Source: Lichenifustis flavocetrariae
Lineage (GTDB): Bacteria; Pseudomonadota; Alphaproteobacteria; Rhizobiales; Beijerinckiaceae
Direction: 5' to 3'
Assembly: GCF_026130545.1 (NCBI RefSeq)
Contig: NZ_JAMOIM010000033.1
Coordinates: 1 to 50,282, forward strand
Length of the DNA: 50,282 bases
Below are positions 44,701 to 50,282 of the stretch, one piece after another. Under the pieces are notes generated by a model. The model saw only the letters and a program-made list of their open reading frames with translations, searched no databases and had not been told where the DNA came from. A program made the position numbers and the translations under genes. Position 1 is the first letter of the stretch. Each line of letters opens with the position of its first letter.

Positions 44701-44947
44701 TCGAGGTCATCTGGGTGATGCCGGGGATCTCGCCGAACTGGCGCTCAAGCTGCGTCGCGACAGACGACGCCACGGTTTGCGGATCGGCGCCGGGAAGCTG
44801 CGCCGTGACCTGGATCGTCGGCGAGTCGATGTTGGGCAGCGCCGCCACCGGCAACAGCGTGTAGCTGAGAGCCCCGAGGGCGACCACCGCCACCATGAGC
44901 AGGACGGTGGCGATCGGCCGGTGGATGAAGCCGGAGGACAGGTTCAT
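41786..44947 (-). CDS. RND-family multidrug efflux transporter (MdtB/MexB-like)
   Basis: 1053 residues from ATG 44947. N-terminal helix PIATVLLMVAVVALGALSYT, porter domain start LPNIDSPTIQVTAQLPGADP, the proton-relay Asp pair in VGFVVDDAIVMVENIVRH, and the second-half LIVGIVKKNGIMLVDVAL-type helix (seen as LLIGIVKKNGIMLVDVALVG). It exports drugs or metabolites as a trimer across the inner membrane by proton antiport. Sequence is closest in style to the MdtBC/MuxBC branch. It overlaps the adaptor gene by 4 bases. No outer-membrane channel gene is in the window. Confidence 0.93.
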   Translation of the reverse strand: MNLSSGFIHRPIATVLLMVAVVALGALSYTLLPVAALPNIDSPTIQVTAQLPGADPQTVASSVATQLERQFGEIPGITQMTSSSGTGFMEITLQFDRSRTIDSAAGDVQAAINATQGQLPASLLNPPIYRKTNPADTPILLVAMTSDALPIMTVSDYANSIAAQKISQIPGVGLVGLGGLLSPAIRVQINPAQLAAENLDFENVRGALANLTVDQPKGQLYGGQQATALQTNDQLMTAAGFDATIVAYRDGAPIRVRDIGHAVKAPQDTTLGGWLNTKPAVLLAVQRSPGANVMSTVAAIKKALPQLRASLPPSIDMQVVSDRTQTIAASVADVRFTLLLTIALVVGVIAVFLRKLWATVIPAISVPISIVGTFGVMYALGYSLDNLSLMALTIAVGFVVDDAIVMVENIVRHIEDGAAPLQAALDGAGEIGFTILSISISLIAVFIPLFLMSGAVGLMFREFAVTVAVSILVSVLVSLTLTPMLCAKLLPAHEHGEAGRVSRVFESFFAWLVGAYDKGLVVALRYRLVTLGVMIATVAATVALFVVIPKGFFPQQDTGLIVGISEAAQDVSPAGMKERQQAILDITSRDPAVASAVGYIGPGGPTVTENDGRVFITLKPKGERDVTADQVIARLTTALQPVQGMTLYMQAAQDINIGSRLSKTQYQFTLTDVDSAELNLYAPKLLAKLQALPELTSVASDQQSTGRTLNVEIDRSAASRLGIDPAAIDSTLYDAFGQRHVARIYTALNQYYVILEVDPRYQLGPDALGRIYVRSQSNASVPLSQIASFVQSVAPVAVNHQGQFPSVTLSFNLAPSATIGAAVFAVQDAAHKLHLPSSIATGFQGNAQAFQSSLSSTPPLILAALFAVYVILGMLYESAIHPLTILSTLPSAGLGALATLLLVGRPLDVIGIIGIILLIGIVKKNGIMLVDVALVGQRDRGLSAEAAVHEACLLRFRPILMTTMCALLGGVPLMLGTGTGSEIRQPLGYAIVGGLLVSQVLTLFTTPIVYIYMDRLRDALSHMRRPAPAELANRAGPAQQAHTVPGVGVRKAG

Positions 44948-46110
44948 GGCAGCATCCCCGCGCTGGCCGTGGAGGTGTTCGGCACGTCGCCGGGCGACGA
45001 TGCTTTGACCAGGGTGCCCGCCACGAGACGGTACTGGCCCTGCACTACCACCGTCTCGCCCGCATCGAGCCCCTTGGCGATCAAAGCCGTCCCTCGCTCG
45101 CGCTGTCCGATCTCCACCGCTTTGATGGCGACTTTGCCGTCCGCACCGACGACGTAGACGAACTGTCCCTTGTCGTTCTGCTGCACGGCATCGGTCGGGA
45201 TCGTCAGGGCGTCCTTGACCACCGAGGTGGTGATCTCGGCGTTGACGAAGGTGCCGGGCCACAACTGCCGCTCGGCGTTCGGGAAGTTGGCCTTTAGCTG
45301 GACGGTGCCGGATGTCGGATTGGCTTGGTTGTTGATTAGCAGCAGCGAACCCGTGTCGAGCTTCTTCGTCCCGCCCTGGTCGTAGACGGTGGCCGCGATC
45401 GGCCCTCGCGCGAGAGCCGCCTGAACGGGCGGTATGTCGGCTGCGGGCAGCGTGAAGACGACGCTGACCGGCTGCACCTGGGTCATGGTGACGATGCCGC
45501 CGGGATCCGCGGGGCGGATCACGTTGCCGATGTCGACCTGCAGGATGCCGGTGACGCCATCGAACGGTGCCCGCAGAGTTGCAAATTCGAACTCGGTCTC
45601 CGCGTCGTCGATGGCGGCCTGGTCGGCCTTAAGCGTGTTCTGGAGCTGGTCGACCTGGGCCTTCTGGTCGGTAACCTGTTGTTCGGTCGCGTAGCCGCGC
45701 TGCAGCAGTGGTTCGTTGCGGCCGAGGTTGGTCTGTACGTTGGTCACCTGCGCTTTGTCGCGTGCCAGCTGGGCTTGGGCCTGCGCGAGCCTCGCCTGAT
45801 AGAGCCGCGGGTCGATCTGAGCCAGCACGTCGCCGCGCTTGACCGTCTGGCCTTCGGTGAAGTCCACGCGCTCCAGTAGTCCGGCCACTTGGCTATGGAT
45901 CGTTGCCACTTTGAGGGCCTGGACCGTGCCGAGGCCTTCCAGCACGATCGGGACGTCCTCTCTCTTCACGACAGCCGTGACGACGGGCACCGGCGCCGGA
46001 GCTACGGCAGGCGCGGATGAAGGTGCGGGCCGGTTCAGGACGACCCAGCCGAGAACACCGGCCCCGATAGCGGCCGACACCATCAACGATCGCGAGATGA
46101 ATGTTCGCAT
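44944..46110 (-). CDS. RND efflux periplasmic adaptor (MdtA-like)
   Basis: 388 residues. N-terminal anchor (SAAIGAGVLGWVVLN), lipoyl half-motifs VATIHSQVAGLLERVDFTEG and DGVTGILQVDIGNVI, a coiled-coil hairpin of about 85 residues (QARLAQAQAQLARDKAQVTN), beta-barrel VSVVFTLPAADIPPVQAAL, and the C-terminal membrane-proximal domain with ALTIPTDAVQQNDKGQFVYV. It links the RND pump to an outer-membrane channel. First gene of the efflux operon; its stop overlaps the pump start (ATGA). Confidence 0.93.
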   Translation of the reverse strand: MRTFISRSLMVSAAIGAGVLGWVVLNRPAPSSAPAVAPAPVPVVTAVVKREDVPIVLEGLGTVQALKVATIHSQVAGLLERVDFTEGQTVKRGDVLAQIDPRLYQARLAQAQAQLARDKAQVTNVQTNLGRNEPLLQRGYATEQQVTDQKAQVDQLQNTLKADQAAIDDAETEFEFATLRAPFDGVTGILQVDIGNVIRPADPGGIVTMTQVQPVSVVFTLPAADIPPVQAALARGPIAATVYDQGGTKKLDTGSLLLINNQANPTSGTVQLKANFPNAERQLWPGTFVNAEITTSVVKDALTIPTDAVQQNDKGQFVYVVGADGKVAIKAVEIGQRERGTALIAKGLDAGETVVVQGQYRLVAGTLVKASSPGDVPNTSTASAGMLP

Positions 46111-46293
46111 AACGGCCTACTTTCTCTCTCATCACGGTGACGCGACGGACATCGCCGCTGAGGCATGATCAGTGTGCCGTCTCTTCATCAGGTGCCTGTG
46201 TCGATGCAGGTTCGTGACGGCTGCTCGTCAACTCACCCATCCGAGCGGTGTTCGATCCGCTGCCCCGCCGTACCCGACGGTCGATGCTCTCAG

Positions 46294-46821
46294 CTAGCCG
46301 TGATGGGCCGCGGTCCACTTGGCGAGATCGTCGCTCGACAGGCTGGGCACGCGCTTCAGAAAAGCGGTCACACTCCAAAGCTCCGCATCGGGAACGGGAT
46401 CCTTGCCGGTACCGAAGCTCGGCATGCCAGTCATCTTGATGCCGTTCTTGAGCACCCAGAAGAGTTCCGGGGGCGTAATGTCTTCGATGACCGCCTTGAG
46501 GTTCGGTTGCGGGTTCAGTCCCTGCGAGAACCGTGCGGGTTTCACCCCGAGGCCGCCATGGCAGGACTGGCATCCCAGGCTCGCATAGGCCTGTGCCCCG
46601 CCCTGGACCACCGACGCATCGTCGAGCGACATCGGCGGCTGATCGGTCGCGTGACGCGTGATCGAGGCCTCACGGACATGGACCAACGCCCAATTGACCA
46701 ACGCGGGATCCCGCTCGCTCGCCGCTACGCTGAAGACGCCGCCGAAGAAGAAGGTTGCGGTTCCGACACCGGCGGCGATCGCCAGACACGCTGCACAAGC
46801 GATGGCAGTGAACGGTTTCAT
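46294..46821 (-). CDS. Periplasmic c-type cytochrome
   Basis: 175 residues. Signal/anchor segment AIACAACLAIAAGVGTATFF at the N-terminus, one haem motif CQSCH near residue 84, and the distal ligand in GIKMTGMPSFG. The long loop before the Met and the LWSVTAFLKRVPSLS helix are typical of single-haem cytochromes that accept electrons from periplasmic dehydrogenases. It follows the bicupin gene by 137 bp in the same direction and could be cotranscribed. Confidence 0.88.
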   Translation of the reverse strand: MKPFTAIACAACLAIAAGVGTATFFFGGVFSVAASERDPALVNWALVHVREASITRHATDQPPMSLDDASVVQGGAQAYASLGCQSCHGGLGVKPARFSQGLNPQPNLKAVIEDITPPELFWVLKNGIKMTGMPSFGTGKDPVPDAELWSVTAFLKRVPSLSSDDLAKWTAAHHG

Positions 46822-46958
46822 CGCGGGTCGCGCTCCGTGAAGAGGATGGGGAAGCTGGATCGTGCCATTGAACCTGACCCCGCCGCGGCGGTGACGTTCG
46901 ACCCGAACTCATAGGACGAGGTGCAATCCGGATGTCTCGCGTTCGGGGAGCCGAAGCA

Positions 46959-48218
46959 TCAGAGCGGCACAACGACGGGGGCGCCGCTCGGCCACTTGGC
47001 GATATTTTCCGGTGACACGTTGAGGTGAGCGGCGACAAGGGCCGGAGGCGTGTGGGAAAGCCAATCTGACAGGGACAGATCCTGATAGGAGCCGCTCTTG
47101 AACACTTCCAAGAATACCAAGTCGGAATTGCCCACGTTCTTGATGTAGTGACCCAGATTGCGTTTGATATAGCCGATGTCGCCGGGCATGAAATTGTTCG
47201 TCACGGCCTTCGGACCGGTGTTGAACACCGTCATCTGCGCCGATCCTTTGATGTAGTATTGCCACTCGTCGGCGTTGGGATGCCAGTGCATCTCGCGCAT
47301 GCCACCTGGATGTACGGTAACGAGCGCGGCCGCTATCGTGGTCGACGCTTTAAAGTTGCTGCTGTCGGCGATCTGCACCATGCCGCCCTTCGTCTGCTTG
47401 GCGATAAGGCCTCCTGCGAGCGCATGGGTGAAGGGGTTCGGAACCGGCCCGTTCGAACCCTTGACCGCGTCCTGATCGGCGACAAGCGGACCTGGCACAG
47501 TTCCCTGAAAAATCCAAAGGTCGTGAGTGTAGATCTTGCCGAACATCTCGGCGGGCACTCCGAAGTTCAACGCCAACACGTCCGGTGGGGTGTGGGCGAT
47601 CCAGTCCGTCACCAGCAAAGTGTTGTACTCGGACTGCTCACCACTGTCGAAGCAGAGGATGAACTCACAGCCATCCGGGCCGAGCCCCTGCAACGAGTGC
47701 GGGTAGCCGGTCGGGAAATACCAGAGATCGCCCTCCTTCGTGTCGGCCACATAGGCGCGTCCTTCCGGATCGAGGACAGTGACGCGGCAGGCGCCGTAGC
47801 TCATGTAGCCCCATTCGGCCGCCTGATGCCAATGCAGTTCCCGAACGCCGCCTGCATCGAGCCGCATGTTCACTCCGGAGATCTCCTTCGAGATCTGGAA
47901 ATCCGCCTGCGTGACCTGCCTGGCCCAGCCGCCGTCCTGGATGCGCCGTGGTGCGTTGTTGAACGAGGCCCAGAACTGCGGCAGATCGCCGACATCGGTC
48001 GGGGGTGGGCTAAACGAATTCGGAAACTGCCCGGCGAGGGTCAGGTTCTGCGGCCCCCGATCGATGATGCTCGCCGGATCCCGCTCGGCATTGATCGCCC
48101 CTTGAGGTGGCTCGTCAGGATCACCGAAGGTGGCCGCTGGAGCCCGGGAGGTGAGGCCGAACAAGCTGGCCGTGGCGCCAGCGGTCAGAACTCCACGCCT
48201 TGTCTGGTTTCGGTTCAT
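46959..48218 (-). CDS. Oxalate-decarboxylase-family bicupin, Tat-exported
   Basis: 419 residues from ATG 48218. A Tat signal QTRRGVLTAGATASLFGL leads to two cupin domains, each with a Mn-binding set: VRELHWHQAAEWGYMSYG (HxH..E) and MREMHWHPNADEWQYYIKG, with later GYPHSLQG and NLGHYIKN providing the third His. The family splits oxalate into formate and CO2 or, in variants, oxidises it. A cytochrome c gene follows. A 15-bp palindrome lies 84 bp upstream. Confidence 0.88.
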   Translation of the reverse strand: MNRNQTRRGVLTAGATASLFGLTSRAPAATFGDPDEPPQGAINAERDPASIIDRGPQNLTLAGQFPNSFSPPPTDVGDLPQFWASFNNAPRRIQDGGWARQVTQADFQISKEISGVNMRLDAGGVRELHWHQAAEWGYMSYGACRVTVLDPEGRAYVADTKEGDLWYFPTGYPHSLQGLGPDGCEFILCFDSGEQSEYNTLLVTDWIAHTPPDVLALNFGVPAEMFGKIYTHDLWIFQGTVPGPLVADQDAVKGSNGPVPNPFTHALAGGLIAKQTKGGMVQIADSSNFKASTTIAAALVTVHPGGMREMHWHPNADEWQYYIKGSAQMTVFNTGPKAVTNNFMPGDIGYIKRNLGHYIKNVGNSDLVFLEVFKSGSYQDLSLSDWLSHTPPALVAAHLNVSPENIAKWPSGAPVVVPL

Positions 48219-48301
48219 GGGGGTCACCGCTTCAGGAGTGTGGTGTGGTTCGAGTGTTCTACAGCGCTCTTCTGAGATCACTCTTCGGTGTGCTGGGTCC
48301 A

Positions 48302-48337
48302 ATTCAGATCGCGCATGCCGATATGCGCGATCTGAAT
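48302..48337. promoter_or_regulatory. Perfect 15-bp inverted repeat between divergent genes
   Basis: ATTCAGATCGCGCAT at 48302-48316 and its exact complement at 48323-48337 are separated by six bases. It lies 84 bp upstream of the bicupin start and 307 bp before the 48644 gene, in a 425-bp region with no other feature. Length and symmetry suggest an operator; a bidirectional hairpin is the alternative. Confidence 0.55.
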
Positions 48338-48643
48338 AGGGTTCTCCGACTCAGATGTTGGATTGCGACGAACCACTCAGACCGATCCGCCACCGTGCTG
48401 CCGATCGCGCCGGCTGTCGCCTTTGAAGTGGTAATGTTCGCCGGCGCGTCGGAGGCGATCGTGGAGGAGAGGCCAGGTCGGGGGTCCTCAAGTTCTCGAC
48501 GCCGGTGACTCCAGAGAGCGAACGCCGACCAGCAACTTGCAGGCGACACCGCATGATCACGGGGCATGTCACGATGTCGAACATTCATTGGCGGCGGTAC
48601 AGTCCGACAGCGACTCTGTCGAGAGTCGGAGGACCACCAGACC

Positions 48644-49228
48644 ATGTCACCTTTCCCTCTATGGGCAGCTCCATCGACGATCAACCGGTCGGTCCCTGTG
48701 GCTGTGCTCGTGGCAAGCGGCGGGTCGCTCGAAGCCGAGCGGGTGATCGAAACCTGGGCCGTCTCGATGCCAGCGGCTGCGTTCTGGGTGATCGAGACTC
48801 AAGACGACGAAATCGAGACGCATCGTCTCTTGCAGGTCGAGCGATCCGATACACGGCATGGGCCGCATCTCGTCCTGGTCGGTCTCTGCGGGGGAGAAGC
48901 TCTCGCGCTCCGACTTGCCTTGGGGGGCGAAACCCCAATTTGTGGGGGGCTGCTACTGTGTCGGGACCTCGGCTGGCTTCCGTCATTCGAGGCGACGCTC
49001 AACGGATACAAGCCACCGAAGCTTCGGTTCGTCTGGCAGTCGGTGGACCCACTTTCGTCGGCAGAAATCCTGGGTAGTCGTCTGCGATCCTATCGGGCGT
49101 CGGGCATCGACGCGCAGGCGATCGTGATACCGGACGACGTCGGCACCTCGAGAACCAACGCCGCGGCCGTCCGGGCTTCCGCAACCTACGCCGCAGAACT
49201 CATTGCGGTCGCGCTGGCGGCGCCTTGA
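48644..49228 (+). CDS. Unassigned alpha/beta-hydrolase-like protein
   Basis: 194 residues from ATG 48644 (GGAGGA 10 bases upstream; the frame opens earlier at 48566). Alternating hydrophobic strands, VPVAVLVASGGSLEAERVIE, HGPHLVLVGLCGGEALALRL and GGLLLCRDLGWL, and AQAIVIPDDVGTSRTNAAAV, resemble an alpha/beta hydrolase. The nucleophile elbow reads GLCGG, Cys instead of Ser. I do not recognise a family. It stands between the bicupin and a convergent LysR gene. Confidence 0.6.
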   Translation: MSPFPLWAAPSTINRSVPVAVLVASGGSLEAERVIETWAVSMPAAAFWVIETQDDEIETHRLLQVERSDTRHGPHLVLVGLCGGEALALRLALGGETPICGGLLLCRDLGWLPSFEATLNGYKPPKLRFVWQSVDPLSSAEILGSRLRSYRASGIDAQAIVIPDDVGTSRTNAAAVRASATYAAELIAVALAAP

Positions 49229-49278
49229 CCCATCCACCCGACGAGCACGTCGCCGCGGGATCATGAGCGTCGGAGCGC

Positions 49279-50199
49279 TCACGCCGTACGTGCCACGCGC
49301 ATGACGACGTCACGTAACCAGCGATGAGCCCGGAGGTCGTCGTTACGACGATGCCAGAGCATCGCCAGGTTCGACCGTGGCGACACGAAGGGCAGTCGGA
49401 GCACGGCAAGGGGTGTCGTCCTAGCAAAGGTTCTCGCGATCCGCTCGCCGAGGATCGCGATGAGATTGGATTGCGCCAGGGTGGAACCGGCCGCCAGCAG
49501 GGGCGCGCGAAGCGCGACGCGCCGGGCCAGCCCATGAGCGGCGAGTTCATCGTCGACGAAATCGCTGTCCTCGCCCGTGGACGACAGAATGAGGTGAGGG
49601 AACTCTCCCAGCGCATGGATCCCGATCATCTCGCCAAGTGCGGCCGGGTGGCCCACACGCACCAAGGCGACAAATCCATCGTCGAACAGCTTGAGGTCCC
49701 TGAAACGCTCATTTGAAGAAGCCAGACCCCCGAGGGCGAGATCGAGGTCGCCCCGGTCGAGCTGCTCCGGAAGGTTCAGCGTGCCGCTCGGGCGCAGGTC
49801 GAGGCGTATGCCCGGTCCTTCCGCACTCACGGCCGCGGTGATCGGAGCCGTAAGGACTAGGGCGCTGCGATTATCGACCGCGATCGAGAAAGAGCGTTCG
49901 CTCGTTGCCGGATCGAAGATGGACGCGTCGAGAAGGCCTGCCTGAATGCCCCGAAGCGCGGTTCGCACGGAACCCGAGAGACGAAGCGCGAACGGGGTCG
50001 GTTCCATGCCCTCCGGGGTTCGCACGAACAGGTCGTCACCGAGCGCGATGCGCAGCCGTCCGAGTGCGTGGGAGATCGCGGGCTGCGTCATGTGTAGCTT
50101 GGCGGCTGCGCGCGTCACGCTGCGCTCGTCAGCGATGGCGTCGAACACGACAAGCAGGTTGAGGTCGAGCTTCCGCAGGTTCAAGACCATGTTCTCCAA
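49279..50199 (-). CDS. LysR-family regulator (NodD/LinR-like)
   Basis: 306 residues from ATG 50199. HTH: NLRKLDLNLLVVFDAIADER, SVTRAAAKLHMTQPAISHAL, GRLRIALGDDLFVRTPEGM. Effector domain with RSFSIAVDNRSALVLTAPI and GDLDLALGGLASSNERFRDL, as in the NodD/PcpR/LinR subgroup that recognises aromatic inducers. Convergent with the 48644 gene. Its target is likely outside the window or the neighbouring bicupin region. Confidence 0.9.
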   Translation of the reverse strand: MENMVLNLRKLDLNLLVVFDAIADERSVTRAAAKLHMTQPAISHALGRLRIALGDDLFVRTPEGMEPTPFALRLSGSVRTALRGIQAGLLDASIFDPATSERSFSIAVDNRSALVLTAPITAAVSAEGPGIRLDLRPSGTLNLPEQLDRGDLDLALGGLASSNERFRDLKLFDDGFVALVRVGHPAALGEMIGIHALGEFPHLILSSTGEDSDFVDDELAAHGLARRVALRAPLLAAGSTLAQSNLIAILGERIARTFARTTPLAVLRLPFVSPRSNLAMLWHRRNDDLRAHRWLRDVVMRVARTA

Positions 50200-50282
50200 A
50201 GAGCCTGCTAGCCCGGATTATGCAGGCCAATAAGCATTGAGGTGGATTTTCTCTACCGGACCGTGCCGTTTGTCCGATTTTG
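50200..50282. other. Upstream region of the last LysR gene
   Basis: A weak dyad ATGC-N10-GCAT sits near 50219-50236, perhaps a LysR autoregulatory site; no gene starts before the window edge. Confidence 0.3.

Noticed and set aside
44030-45157. 375-codon open frame opposite the RND pump
   Set aside because: Shadow of the efflux gene with low-complexity Arg/Gly-rich content.
47148-48275. 375-codon open frame opposite the bicupin gene
   Set aside because: Shadow; the minus strand has the metal-binding cupin motifs.

Overview
The window is GC-rich bacterial DNA. Codon use, the gene families (HxlR, many LysR regulators, RidA, DUF1989, DUF917, ThrE/DUF1275, a periplasmic bicupin) and the insertion sequences (IS3, IS66, IS256, IS1182, IS1380, IS110, IS21-like) suggest an alphaproteobacterium, perhaps a rhizobial, methylobacterial or sphingomonad relative, and an accessory replicon or genomic island rather than core chromosome. 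No rRNA, tRNA, CRISPR array or replication gene was seen.

Layout. 1-5.3 kb is a pile of nested, damaged insertion sequences (IS66 tnpA, IS3 orfA remnant, IS1380, IS256, IS1182). 5.6-8.7 kb holds an HxlR regulator facing two zinc-type/quinone oxidoreductases and a dehydrogenase cut short by IS21-like ends, followed by a small membrane protein. 10.1-18.3 kb carries two copies, in opposite orientation, of a ThrE-type exporter plus DUF1275 membrane protein module, mixed with two SDR enzymes, LysR regulators and fragments of recombinases and fumarase. 18.5-20.2 kb is a decayed but well-bounded IS1182 copy. 20.4-28.4 kb holds an oxidoreductase/LysR pair, a metallophosphoesterase-cupredoxin-ECF sigma-anti-sigma operon, an epimerase-like SDR facing an XRE regulator, and a second small XRE protein.

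28.7-39.0 kb is the most interesting part: a LysR regulator, two polar-amino-acid-type ABC importers (two binding proteins, four permeases, one ATPase gene), two DUF1989 proteins, a triple RidA fusion and a DUF917 protein. It looks like an uptake and degradation system for an unidentified nitrogen compound. A 37-bp element with a T-N11-A dyad occurs in front of both binding-protein genes and ties the arms into one regulon.

39.3-50.3 kb has an IS110 fragment, a ClC-type channel, an RND efflux pump with its adaptor, a periplasmic cytochrome c with an oxalate-decarboxylase-like bicupin, an unassigned alpha/beta-hydrolase-like protein, and a LysR regulator.

At least six frameshifts in the window can be repaired by adding a single base, several of them in short homopolymers. 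This raises the question of sequencing error, whereas a 7-bp tandem duplication and in-frame stop codons elsewhere look like real decay.
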